Shown here one piece after another: positions 24,736-36,835 of a stretch of DNA of 64,000 nucleotides. Under the pieces are notes generated by a model. It saw only the letters and a program-made list of their open reading frames with translations, was not told the origin of the DNA and made no database searches. Source of the stretch: Nannobrachium achirus (Eukaryota; Chordata; Actinopteri; Myctophiformes; Myctophidae); assembly GCA_963921795.1 (NCBI GenBank), contig OY997659.1, positions 49,776,475-49,840,474 of the forward strand. Reading direction: 5' to 3'. The translations under genes were made by a program, and so were the position numbers. Numbering within the stretch: the first letter of the stretch is position 1; each line of letters begins with the position of its first letter.

Positions 24736-24984
24736 ATATAGCTGAACCTGTGGGCCACATTACAAAAGAAGGCAGGGCTCCAGGGACCAGTTTGAGTATC
24801 ACTGCCATACATGACTCAGAGGACTGGAAGATGCAGAAGTAATCGAAATGTCAGTCATTCTTTTTTTGTACAAGCACCTACATAAATCAAAGGCTTTATA
24901 CCCGAGCTGCTCCAGTGTCTTTATCCTCTGCAACTGCTGTCCGAGCTCCTGTGACACACCGGACTGTAGCCATAGGCTATAGGC

Positions 24985-25402
24985 CAGGGTTCCCCAATTA
25001 GTTTTCCCCCAAGGGCCGAATCATGTCTAGGGTACCAAGCCGAGGGCCACAACATAGCAGGGGGCGACGGTGGCGTTCCCGCTATACTCCAGCGACAGTT
25101 TTCGTCGTTGTCGGGGGGTTCGTTTTGAATTTATCATTTAAAAAAATATTTAAACTAGTGAAAACAGCCGATCTACAAGCACACAACGCCTCGCACTGCG
25201 AGGCGTTGTGTGCTTGTAGATCTGCTGTTTTCACTACTTTTGTGCGACGGCCTTGTATGGTTTGCGAAAGAACGTACACATTTGGAGATACGAGATTTCT
25301 ACCCGACAACGACGATATACTAGTGTTGTTGCTGCTCTAATACCACCATTATTACTGGGGTTGGTGGGGGCCAGACAGTAACCCGCCTATTGGGGAACCC
25401 TG
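24985..25402 (+). mobile_element. hAT element, family S (copy 1), carrying family B
   Basis: Ends CAGGGTTCCCCAATTAG and CTATTGGGGAACCCTG, flanked by the perfect duplication CTATAGGC (24977-24984 and 25403-25410). A related, B-free partial copy lies near 62352-62470. Confidence 0.92.
25103..25314 (+). mobile_element. Family B element nested in S
   Basis: Starts CGTCGTTGTCGGG, ends TACCCGACAACGACG; the palindromic core is well preserved at 25164-25228 (CCGATCTACAAGCACACAAC and complement). S sequence at 62452 continues without B, which marks this as an insertion. Confidence 0.82.
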
Positions 25403-25516
25403 CTATAGGCTATAGGCTATAGGCTACAGGCTATAGGCTATAGGCTATAGGCTATAGGCTATAGGCTACAGGCTATAGGCTATAGGCTATAGGCTATAGG
25501 CTATAGGCTATAGGCT
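25403..25516 (+). repeat. (CTATAGG)n heptamer array
   Basis: About 16 units of CTATAGG with occasional CTACAGG variants. The target duplication of the adjacent S element is one array unit. Confidence 0.95.
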
Positions 25517-26595
25517 GAGGCGCGCTGTAGAATCCCTTCTCAAGCAGGTTCTGTACCTCAGGGTTGAAAAAAGGATGGACCCGTACAACAACAGCATGCT
25601 GCACAAACACCAAACAAAAACAGCAATGAAACAAACAACATTTTGACCACTCAATGTTTTTTGACCACTCAATGTTTGGAGTCTTCAAGGTTACTGCCCT
25701 TCAAGACTTACGACTTTCGTTCAATATTTCAACTATTCCAGCTCATCAGGTGAGCTTGAACTCAGCCAGTTTGAATTGAGATATTTTGTATTGTTGTTGT
25801 TGTTGTTGTCGTTGTACATAAGGTACACACTTTGCACTTTATGTCCAAACCTTTTGTACATACTGTAGCTGCTGGTCTAGGCTAGTGTTTGTCAAACTGT
25901 TTCAAGCCAAGGACCCCCAAACTGATAGGCCTATGACATTTATTCGGCCACAGGCCCTCATCTGAACATGTTTTATCGCAGTGCGGCGCTGTGAGCTTGC
26001 TGTCTTTTAATAGCCAACATATAAATAGAAGAAGTGGTTAAAATGATTGTACTTTTGCTGGGACAAAAGTGCAATGTTGTTGCAACGCATTGTGCGCTTG
26101 TAGATCTGCTATTTTCAAATAGCCAAAGTATATAGGCCTATACATATGGCTGAAGTGGTTAATGGATGTTTCGTTATCCAAATCTACAAAGAATACTCAA
26201 TGAAATACTCAATACCTCGGCCACAACCTTTCACAAGCAGACGGAGATCTAATAGCTCAGTGAAAAAAAAAGAAAAGAAAACCGCACTTGCGCTGGAGAC
26301 CCGGGTTCAAATCTGGGATGGAACAACAGGAAAGCTACTGCAATGCTGAAGGATACTTGCTTAACTTGTAGTTTCAGACGTGGTAGAAATGAGACATGGA
26401 GACAGGAATTTCATTCAACTCTTTGTACAACTTTCCCTCCAGTACAGTCAACAAGTCAACAACACAATAGAACTGGTGTCCCCTCCTAAAGAGTCCGACT
26501 ATATCCCCCAAACTGAAATATGTGTCCCCTCTTATCACTTACATTGAGATAATCTCCAAAACATTCCCATTATTACAAAAAGATATAACACAGAT
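25517..26595. other. No gene; hAT and SINE relics
   Basis: About 25880-26140 carries family A-like relic text (AAGGACCCCCAAACTGATAG, GCGGCGCTGTGAGCTTG, GTAGATCTGCTATTTTC). About 26238-26330 has tRNA-like A/B-box words (TAATAGCTCAGTG, GGGTTCAAATCTGGG) too far apart for a tRNA gene. No coding sequence. Confidence 0.5.
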
Positions 26596-26608
26596 AAATC
26601 CCCTTACA

Positions 26609-27082
26609 TCCATCCATCCATCCATCCATCCATCTTCAACCGCTTATCCGGAATCGGGTCGCGGGGGTAACAGTTCCAACTGAGACTTCCAGAATTCCTT
26701 ATCCTGAGCAACTTCCTCCACTCCCTCAGGGAGTATACCGAGGCGTTCCCAGGCCAGTTTGGAGATAAAATCCTTCCATCTGGTCTTAGGTCTGCCACGG
26801 GGTCTCCTCCCGGTGGGACGTGCATCGAGGACCTTCCTAGGAAGGCGCTCGGGAGGCATCCGTACTAGATGCCTGAACCACCTAAGATGACTCCTTTCCA
26901 AGTGAAGGAGCAGCGGTTCTACTCCAATTCTCTCTCGGGTGATTGAACTTCTCACCCTATCTCTAAGGGAGATACCAGCCACCCTTCTGAGAAAACTCAT
27001 TTCGGCCGCTTGTACCCGAGACCTTATACTCATAGGTGAGAGTGGGAACGAGAAATCTTCGTTCCCACTCTCACCTATGGTC
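26609..27082 (-). mobile_element. Rex3-like RTE LINE, 5'-truncated 3' end
   Basis: Minus-strand translation gives the C-terminal reverse-transcriptase tail typical of fish RTE/Rex3 elements: AAEMSFLRRVAGISLRDRVR, WFRHLVRMPPERLPRKVLDA, RPRGRPKTRWKD. The 3' end is a short (GATG)n tail (CATC repeats at 26608-26633 on the plus strand). A 13-bp duplication AAATCCCCTTACA flanks it (26596-26608 and 27083-27095). Nearly the whole element upstream of the C-terminus is missing. At the 5' junction a 21-bp inverted repeat (27031-27051 and 27059-27079) suggests 5' inversion during integration. Assignment to Rex3 rather than another RTE/Rex family is from memory of the family. Confidence 0.85.
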
Positions 27083-27857
27083 AAATCCCCTTACACTAGT
27101 GCAATACTACTTCAGTTCAGGTTCAGCAGTACAGTACAGTTATTATATACACAATACATTTTTCACTATTTTGACTGTTAAAAATAGAATGTTTTCTCTG
27201 GATTTATCTGTTGGGGTTTTTTATGCCTCGCTGACAGCAGGTGTGTCTGCATGTGCCGGCCGTACGAATAACATCCGAGAATTGACCGTCTCTTATTTTC
27301 TTTGTCCTGTCTTGAGGAGTACATAACCTGAAATTGATTTTTTTTTCTCCAAATGTTTTGACCTAAACCTTCTACCCTGCCCGCCGTGGCCATGAGGTTG
27401 TCACATTCCCTTATACGCTTGTATTTCATACCTTGTTTCGCCCAAACTCTTGTCTTGTGTACCAGGGACGTGCTGGCCATTGGGAAAAGCGGGACAACTC
27501 CTGAACGGCCGGTTCATTACTGGCCGGTCCAGGCTGGCCATTAGGAAAAATAATTTAATAAAATGTCTGCCTTCGTTCCATTTTAGGGGCTGGGCGGCCA
27601 ACAAAGTATATCATCGTTGTTGGGCAGAAACCTCGTATCTCCAAGTGTCAAATGTATACATTTTTTCACAAAGCAAAGCCCTGCTTCATCATATAAGGCC
27701 GTTGCACAAAAGTAGTGAAAACAGCAGATCTACAAGCACACAACGCCTCGCACCGCGAGGCGTTGTGTGCTTGTAGATCGGCTGTTTTCACTAGTTTAAA
27801 TCATTTCTAAAATGATAAATACAAAACAAACGGTTTTGGACATACAAGGTTTCCACC

Positions 27858-29158
<1,301 letters not shown>

Positions 29159-29264
29159 TTTCCACCCGACAACGACAAAATATAACTCATGTATAGTAAT
29201 TGGCCCACTGACTTGTCACTTGATCTGATTCTGATTCTGAAATGGCAAATCTTTGAGTAGCAGC

Positions 29265-29298
29265 AGCGCTATAGAGAGAGATCTCTCTCTATAGCGCT
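29265..29298. repeat. 34-nt perfect palindrome of family P
   Basis: AGCGCTATAGAGAGAGA followed by its exact complement. The same palindrome is at 10260-10293 in P copy 1, so it is a fixed part of the family. Confidence 0.95.
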
Positions 29299-29571
29299 CA
29301 ATGAGGGCCCCTCCAACTCTTTTTTCCCGGGCTGAATCAGGGGGCCAGCATGCCCCTGTTGTGTACTGTATCTCTCTAACTCAAGCCTGGTCCGTCTTGC
29401 TTGCAGTAGCAGCGTTTGGGGGCATTCTTCTGAACTCCCGCTCCCTGTCACCACCTCTGAACAACGTATTGATTTTCAGTCCAGGAGACACTTGTGATCC
29501 ACAGCCGTTGTAACTTCCACATTTGACCTTTAGGTGTGGAGAATGTACTGCGATAGCAACAACACACATGC

Positions 29572-30173
29572 TTAACCCATTTAGAACGGGTACACATTTT
29601 GTGTATCATTATTTTATGCTTTAACTATTGAAAAATAGCAGATATACAAGCTCACAGCGCGACACCGAGTGCCGCGCTGCGAACTTGTAGATCTGCTATT
29701 TTTGAAAAATCGTGACAATTTGAATTTTGACCCGATTCTATAAGTGTCTTTTGAATCCTTCAAAGGTTTTTTTTAAAAACCCATGTTTCTATGTCAGCAA
29801 TCTGGCTGGCCATCGTCAAAGAAAAGGTACTTTTCACTTAACTGGAGCTCAGTTAGTCTGTTCTTGAGAGACTACTATGTCAGTGGTTCTCAAACCTTTT
29901 CATGTGAAGGACCCCCAAAATTATATTTATTTGGCAACGGACACCCATCTCAAAATATCTAGTTCCAGGGACCACCCAGAAGCAAAATTTGAGTTACAAA
30001 CGTTCGCTTTGAAAATACATAAATGCAAAGATTTGCACACATTTTCATGACTTTTTCAAAAATAGCAGATCTACAAGCTCGCAGCGCGGCACTCGGTGCC
30101 GCGCTGTGAGCTTGTATATCTGCTATTTTTCACTGGTTAAAGCATTCAATAATTCTAGGTCTAAATGGGTAAA
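29572..30173. mobile_element. Family A body with different ends (A')
   Basis: The interior has both family A cassettes (29634-29700 and 30062-30127) and the CAAAACCTTTTCATGTGAAG middle. The outer ends are TTAACCCATTTAGA and TCTAAATGGGTAAA instead of the CAGGGGCGTC ends. About 100 bp (CAATCTGGCTGGCC onward) is inserted in the middle, flanked by CTATGTCAG repeats. No target duplication identified. Confidence 0.6.
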
Positions 30174-30295
30174 GTCCAGTGGTACCAGAGAGAAAGGTCA
30201 TCATATTCTTGGGAGAGCTGTTGTGACTCACTGGTCTATTGAGGAGGGGGTAAACTGCTGTTTCACTGTGTGAACCACTTAAGCCCCTACACTAT

Positions 30296-30663
30296 ATCAT
30301 CACTTGTTGGCTGGAAACCTTTTGAGACACACATTTCCAGGCTTTTTGCCGAATCCACCCATTCCTTCACCAGATGAAACAGCACAGCTTTGACCATTTC
30401 ACAATTGCATTAAAGAATGTACTCATTGTTACATTTTATGGGTTTAGTTTGTCACAGAGTATTGTAGTGCAGTGTAATTGCAACAAGAGTTTTTCCCAGG
30501 TCAAACAAGGGACTCACATGACAATATGAAGAAAAAAAAAAAGATCTACAAACTTGTAGATTGCTGATTTTCACTTGTGTGCAACGCTCTTGCATGATGA
30601 AGTAGGGTATTCATTTATGAAGAAACATAAAAAGTTGGAATATGGAGATAATGCAGAAATAGA
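30296..30663 (-). mobile_element. Degenerate family B element
   Basis: TATATCATCACTTGTTGGCT and GGAATATGGAGATAATGCAG resemble B ends; a reduced core AGATCTACAAACTTGTAGAT lies at about 30541-30560. Confidence 0.5.
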
Positions 30664-30673
30664 TGATCTACAC

Positions 30674-31113
30674 CAGTCAGTGGTTCTCAACCTGTGGGTC
30701 GGGACCCCCAGGGGGGTCTCCAAATTATTTTGGGGGGTCTTCAGATGATTAACTCATGCAACACCAAAGGCATGCGACATTATTTCTCACTCAACAGTAA
30801 ACAGACCAACATCTGCACATTTCTACCGTGACAATTGAAGGACTTCTTAATACCTCTAAAATGACAAATTAAGCATTGGCCAAATTGTCAAATATTAGAG
30901 GCAGAAATTGTGAAAATAGCCGATCTACATGCTCACAACGCCTCGTGTTGTGAGGCGTTGTGAGCATATAGATCTGCTATTTTCACAATAGAACCAACCG
31001 TGTTATACAAAATGTATAATTCCTCAACTCTCAGTGCTCGTCAGGGTGGGGGGGTCCCTAGTTAAAATATGATTATTTTGGGGGTCACGTCCTGAAAAGG
31101 TTGAGAACCCCTG
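30674..31113 (+). mobile_element. Family E hAT element (copy 3)
   Basis: Starts CAGTCAGTGGTTCTCAACC (a 4-bp doubling of CAGT) and ends GGTTGAGAACCCCTG, flanked by the perfect duplication ATCTACAC (30666-30673 and 31114-31121). Palindromic core at 30921-30983. Confidence 0.9.
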
Positions 31114-31121
31114 ATCTACAC

Positions 31122-31754
31122 AACGTGTCGCAGTGCCATATAAATAAATAGTGGTTCTTAAAGTCAGGTCCAGGGACCCTCTGGGTTACTCGCGGGGGTT
31201 CAATGTTTACGCTAAGTTATATAAAAAAAAAAAAACAACAACCACCGACAAGCGTGATAAAACTGGTTCTGGAAGCCGTTTCAAAATGTGATTCCGGTGC
31301 CGGTTCATCAATGTTGGATCCGGTTCCTCTGATTCCTCCGGTTACGGATGCTAACCCTGGTAAAAGGAATGTTGGTCTTTATCTCCAAACAGACAGGTTT
31401 GTTTGTTTGGCCAGTCGGACAGCATCATCATCATCAGGGTTCACTGTGATTCTCACCCCAGTTTAAAGTGTTAAAGTCCTCGCAGCGCGAAACACTGTGA
31501 AAACAACGACTCGGTTCACACTGCTGGGAGTGTTACCATGACAACAAAAACAGATGCATTTCCTCCAGCTTCATGAAACCAGACAGCCTAATGTTCAAAC
31601 GCTTCCGCCTAAACGGTCTGCATGTCGGAAGAGCAGACAATTTAGTCGAAAATAAAGCAGATGTCCAATAAAAGTAACAATTTCATGGAACAATGGAAAG
31701 TAACTAAGTACATTTACTGGCCCTACATGAGCAGCATCCCAAAGTGACCTGAGC
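31122..31754. other. No gene recognised
   Basis: Contains old hAT-like wording (GGTTCTTAAAGTCAGGTCC) near 31150 and otherwise unique-looking sequence without a supported reading frame. Confidence 0.45.
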
Positions 31755-31785
31755 CAGGGGTCATCAATTGTATGTCCGTACACGG

Positions 31786-32384
31786 TAGGGCATTCACAAA
31801 TAGTGATTTTTAGTATTGGAATTATTCGACCTCAAAGTATTCGAATAGTCGAATATTCTACAGGACTGTCAAACTGTCAAATATTAAGTAAGCAAGAGGC
31901 GTTGTGAGCATCTAGATCTGCTATTTTCACAATATTTATCTGTGGAACCGAGTCACATTAAATGTAATACCTACAATTCCAAGTGCTTGTCAGGGCGGGG
32001 GTCCCCAGTTCAAATATGTTTATTTTGGGGGTCACGACCTAAAAAGGTTTGAGAACCCCTGGTATAGAGCATTAACAAATTCATCCACCAGGGGCATTGA
32101 CAACTCATTCTTATGACTTCCTATCTAGCCAAGCTTTATAAACTATATATTTTTGAAAGAGAAAACAATAAAAAAGAAAAAAAGAAAGCGAATATTCGAC
32201 TTCGGTGAACAACGTCGAATAATGACTTTGATATTCGAATACCATAGTCCGGTGCGCCTTATATATGAAAACAGTTCGAAAATAGACCATTCATCGACAG
32301 TGCGCCTTATAGTCCGGTGCGCCTTATAGTCCGGAAAATACGGTATTCGAATATTGGAACCATATTGGTGAATGCCCGCCCCTA
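31786..32384. mobile_element. hAT element R nested in G
   Basis: Ends TAGGGCATTCACAAATA and GGTGAATGCCCGCCCCTA, flanked by the perfect duplication GTACACGG (31778-31785 and 32385-32392). Inside are a family E relic (31862-32063, with half a palindromic cassette) and a repeat of GTGCGCCTTATAGTCCG. Confidence 0.9.
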
Positions 32385-32494
32385 GTACACGGACCAATGT
32401 GGCCGTGGCAAAGGCTTGGCCTCGTCGGTGCCGTGGCAAATTTTAGATTTTCAGTTTTACACACATTCCCATTCTGATCATAAGACCCCATTAA

Positions 32495-33260
32495 TAGGGG
32501 TGTAACGATTTTTCTTTTATAGTGATTCGATACATATCACGATACATGGTTGACGATACGATACATGGACGATATTGGTTCATTCATGGCGATACGATAC
32601 GATTCCATTCAAGGATTTAAAATCGATATAATAAATATTTAGCAAAGAAATTAAATCTGTGAAAGGTGTGGATAGTGCAGGTTTTTAAGGGAAACATGTA
32701 TTATTATGCATATAAATAAGTAAACACAGTGATTATCTGCCACATACATGGACATTGTATATTGACAAACCTGCACCTTGACATGAACCCAGAGATTACA
32801 CACATTTATCGATAGACCAGTGTAGCTATATGGAAAGGAAAAGTAATTAAACCCCTCTTTTTACATTTTTCTTCTTAAAAATGCTAAATACAATGCACAA
32901 GAAGGTAGTATCGATACAATCGATTCTTTGCACTGCCGATACAATACGATACAAAATCAAACGATACGATTCGATTTTAGCTGTTTTCATTTCGATATAC
33001 CTCGATTTTTTAAGTTAAAAAACTATATATTGTTAAGGTGGTTGCACACTGCTGCGTTTTTCGGGCCGAATATCGGGGTGAATTTCGGAGCGGGTGAATA
33101 AAAAAATCAACCTCACGTTATGTCAGTCACGTTTGCACACTGCCGCCCGTTTCGTGCACCACTCGGTCCCTTGCTCTCTCTATCTCTCTCTCTCTCCTTG
33201 CCCTGAAAAACGCATTTCGCAACGAAAAACGCAGCAGTGTGCAACCACCTTTACACCCTA
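32495..33260. mobile_element. hAT element T nested in G
   Basis: Starts TAGGGGTGTAACGATT and ends TACACCCTA, a familiar hAT terminus; flanks CCCATTAA and CCGATTAA match at 7 of 8. The interior has many CGATAC motifs. A Harbinger-type MITE interrupts its right end. Confidence 0.85.
33036..33250. mobile_element. PIF/Harbinger-type MITE nested in T
   Basis: Perfect 28-bp terminal inverted repeats starting AGGTGGTTGCACACTGCTGC, flanked by TTA on both sides (33033-33035 and 33251-33253). A 3-bp TWA duplication is the Harbinger signature. No coding capacity. Confidence 0.9.
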
Positions 33261-33310
33261 CCGATTAATGAATGTCAAGTCTCCAGGTTTTCTTCAGAAT
33301 ATTTACACAG

Positions 33311-33424
33311 ATTTACTAGTCACCACTATGGGTCACATCATGAGCCCACTACTACTGGTGATGTTTTATTTACTAGTCACCACTATGGGTCACATCATGA
33401 GCCCACTACTACTGGTGATGTTTT
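33311..33424 (+). repeat. 57-bp tandem duplication
   Basis: ATTTACTAGTCACCACTATG through GGTGATGTTTT is repeated exactly twice within family G sequence. Confidence 0.95.
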
Positions 33425-33759
33425 ATTTGCAAGGACCCCAGTCCATTTGTACACTCAGAGTTACAGACCGGTTATGGTCATTCGGGGCTTTATGTGTTTC
33501 TGGTAATATGATTGTCCGCTCATTATGTCTGTGGCAAAAATGTAAGTTTGACATAATCACCACAAGTCAAAATGTTGATGATGAAAAATGTTTTTCAAAA
33601 AAGAAAGTCTAACAAAAAAGTTTAATGTAATCTTTCTCTCTCTCTCAGCTAAGGGGTCCTTGGCTCTTTTTCCAAGGACCCCCTTTTTCCTCAGTCTTCT
33701 CTCTTTCTTTATTTACTAGCCTAGCTCGGCAGTGTTTAGCCATTAGCTTACTATGAGCT

Positions 33760-34060
33760 AGGGAGCGCTCCATTGTAGTCACTTGGACAGGGCGTTTATC
33801 GTGGGCTTGCCCAGGCCTTACGGCCTGGGCATAAATATAACGATTGCATTCACCACGGCTTCGTAACTCGCGCGGCGCTCCGCCGGCCGTGCGGCCCTGG
33901 CCCAAGGTCCGCTGGCCTTCGCGCCGCTTGCAATGTCGTGGACAATCGAGCGGCTCCGCCTGGAGGGCGTTATTGTGGCTCAAAGCGACCGCTTGTTCCG
34001 CCCCGTGCCGCACGACGAGTGCTCCGTTTCTCGACCGTACTGTTTCTCTATCAAACCGTG
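33760..34060. other. CpG-rich block of unknown nature
   Basis: A GC-rich, CpG-dense segment (GCGCGGCGCTCCGCCGGCC, CTTCGCGCCGC) with a short inverted repeat GCCCAGGCC...GGCCTGGGC near 33807-33828. Reading frames exist on both strands but none resembles a known protein. It could be a CpG island or a GC-rich repeat. Confidence 0.4.
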
Positions 34061-34083
34061 ACATATATATGCAACAGAGGTGA

Positions 34084-34168
34084 TCCGAACGCCCCCACCC
34101 GGCTTCGTACCCGGGTCTCCCACGCGAAAGTCCAATAACTTAACCTCTAGACCAAAGAGACATCTATT
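34084..34168 (-). repeat. tRNA-like/SINE head
   Basis: Minus strand: TCTTTGGTCTAGAGGTTAAG (A-box like), TTGGACTTTCGCG, and ACCCGGGTACGAAGCCGGG (T-arm like). A near-repeat of GTCACATATAT lies on each side (about 34050 and 34230). The acceptor stem does not close, so not called a tRNA gene. Confidence 0.5.
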
Positions 34169-34599
34169 TGGACCAGGGGAGATACTAGACTTTTGAGGCT
34201 TCAAGGCTGGGGCTGCGACTCTCTCCGTCACATATATGAGACAGTTAAAAGGTAGCATCACTGATGTTTGACATAAACACAGTGAATATTCATCCTAACA
34301 GGTAGCGCTCAGAAAGATCAGGCTCCCATCATCTGCATCATCATTATCTGACCTTTATCTATCTTTATCTGTGATGACAAGTCTCTGAGCACTCATACTA
34401 GCGCTCCTGCCCACCCACTCACACTAACAGCACATCACTGTTAGAAAGACACCAATCGGAAAAAAAGAAAAACAAATGCTTTGTTATATTTGCATCTCAA
34501 ATCGTTCCCAAGAAGGGAAAAAATGCGACGTTGAAGGCCTTCACTGTCTGTGCCTGCAAGCAAAAGAAGTCTGTGATATTAAAGTCTATGATAATCAGG

Positions 34600-35600
34600 A
34601 GACAGCGATCATTCTCTGAGATCTATGGGCTAGTTACAGCCACTGCCAATTGCTTCAGCTATAAGTGAGATTGCATGTACTTGTAGATGATAATTTGAAC
34701 GTACACCCTTCCTCTCACTTGCTTAATGTGAGGGGAAAATGGTGAAATATATGGCATATTGGCCCCACTGTAAACGGCATAAATTGACAAGCCTTCATGA
34801 ATAATTCTGCCCACTTTCCAACATATGCCTGCTCTCCTCAAGCCAAGCCACTCTGAACTGCCTGCTCTCCTCAAGCCAAGCCACTCTGAACGGTACATAC
34901 TGTACACCCTCGCGGAAAGCAATAAAAGAAAAACCCACTGTAATCAAGAATTGTTTAGCTAATGAATAATGAGTCACGACAACTCATCTGCAACAGTATT
35001 AAACGGTATTAAAGCCCCCCCCACCCCCAAATAAATAAATAAAATAGATAAATAGAATAGTAAACAAAGTTACCCAGTATCGTCCCACTCGGAGGGGCCT
35101 CGATGCCGCGAGGTTCGCTGACACTTTGATGGACCGCTAAGCAAACAAAGCTTGGCTATCTGGAACAGAATAGCTTTTTAATTGCCACCCATTCTCCCCT
35201 TAAAAATGAGAGCGACTGCCTGGTTGTCATCGTGGTACAGATGCCAGGCAAACTGTTTTCGTACCCCTTTCTGCCGGCGCCAGATGTTTCCCTGTCATTC
35301 TAGCTATTACATTAATTACCTCCAAAACTCATCGCCTCTCGTCTCGTACACGTTGTGTGCCCCGGCGTTTGCTGCTGAAGAGACGCCACATGGCCATACA
35401 GCTCATTACGGCGCCGCTCATTCCCAACGCAAACTCTCATGAATTTATGCATTCGCCGAGGCGTGGCGAGCTAACGACGACGCATCGGTCACACGCATGG
35501 CGAACGAAACAATGTCGCCGTGCGTTCGCTCCTGTACCGTTTCACTGCGTATGTAACTGTGGCGGGAATCCTTGATCATTATGCCTCGCTGCTGGGTGGG
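34600..35600. other. Candidate conserved non-coding (enhancer-like) region
   Basis: The least repetitive kilobase of the window: no transposon ends, no simple repeats except a 33-bp duplication (34827-34892). Homeodomain/POU-type words recur: CTTTTTAATTGCC, ACATTAATTACC, CATGAATTTATGCATTC, CTAATGAATAATGAGTCA. This is a pattern judgement; conservation cannot be tested here. Confidence 0.35.
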
Positions 35601-36330
35601 TTTTGATAGTAGCCTTTTGGTACTTTAGATTGCTCATGATCGCTGTTCAACATACATTGTCCCGTGGGTGTCGTGTGACGGCAGGCTCATGTTTCCGGGG
35701 AGGTTTGTTATGTGCTGCTGCTCCTTGTTGTCGTCTGTTTGAGAGATGCACCGTTTGTTGTAATTACTGAAAAACAGCCAGCCAGACAGCCATGCAGGAG
35801 GGAAGGGAGGCAGGCAGGCCGGCCCGGGCACACAGCACTGATGATTGGTTTTTCAGGGGCAAACGGAGAGCAATCACACTCATGCACATTGCACGCATGC
35901 ACGCATGCCTCCACACATACACACATACACACGCACATCATCATGGCACAAAGCTTGCTCGATTGTCACAGTTTTCTTTGGCTTGTGCACATAGGCGCAA
36001 ATCGCGGGGGGGACAGGGGTTACGTGTCCCCCCCCAGGTCCAATTGGTACCCCCCAAAAAAAAAAAAATCTAATTTTTTTTTTTTTTCTAAATTTTTTTT
36101 TTTTTTTCTAAAAAAAAATCTTTTTTTTTGAGAAAATAATTATTGATGACATTTTAAAGTATTTAAGAGTGCTGCTGGAATAACTCAATAGATAGTCCCC
36201 CCAGGAATCCGCGGAGAAAAAGTATTGATTCCGCGGAGAACAATCCTGATAATGCGGAATTCTGCGGAGAACATTTCTTGATTCCGTGGACATTAAAAAA
36301 CAACCTAAAACCAGTAAGACTCCCTAATCG
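35601..36330. other. No gene; A/T tracts and short repeats
   Basis: Contains GCAGGCAGGC and CACACATACACAC simple text, then alternating A and T homopolymers (36050-36135). No supported gene. Confidence 0.5.
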
Positions 36331-36339
36331 GGAGATAAG

Positions 36340-36835
36340 CGACCGTAGGTCTCGCTAGAAGAGGGCCATGTGAGAAATGAGGGGTGGGGTCTCCGCGTTG
36401 CCTTGGCGGACGAATAGGTACCGGCCCCGGCTCTCCCGGACACTCCTAGGCCGAGTTAGGGCATTTTATGTGAGCTGCAGTGGAGGGGGTCCTCCACTGG
36501 GGGCGCCACCACTTTTGCATCCGTTCTGGAGCACCAGGAGTGGGTGGTCCCCGGGAATTCCCCGTGAGCAGCCCTGTGGGGGTGGTCATTTGGTCATTTT
36601 TGCACATTTGGTATTTCTTTTACACCTGGGGGTCCCCCAGGGACCTGGGGGTCCCTGGAACTCCGGGGGTCCTTGGAGGTTGTAGTTTGGCAGGCAAGGA
36701 GTTTGTGTGGAAATTTTGGCATGGATCGGGGCAACGGTTGTGGAGATATGAGCAGGGCAAAAGTGTGACTCACTCACTGACTGACAGACAGCCCGTGGAG
36801 CTTTTGATAGTAAATGCGACCTACGGTCGCAATGA
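36340..36835. mobile_element. Unclassified repeat with palindromic ends
   Basis: AGCGACCGTAGGTC on the left and GCGACCTACGGTCGC on the right; the right part TGACAGACAGCCCGTGG then TTTTGATAGTAAATGCGACC also occurs, diverged, near 8570-8610 and 41820-41856. This is a dispersed family without recognised coding. Confidence 0.45.

Larger units (their letters stand above)
31755..33470 (+). mobile_element. hAT-like family G (copy 2), heavily nested
   Basis: Starts CAGGGGTCATCAATTGTATG and collinearly matches G copy 1 at 2172-2700, but is interrupted by element R (31786-32384) and element T (32495-33260). It shows the B-free empty site at about 33298-33310. Right boundary uncertain. Confidence 0.7.

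Noticed and set aside
33645-34064. 139-codon minus-strand frame in the CpG-rich block
   Set aside because: High GC lowers stop frequency on both strands, and no domain is recognisable.
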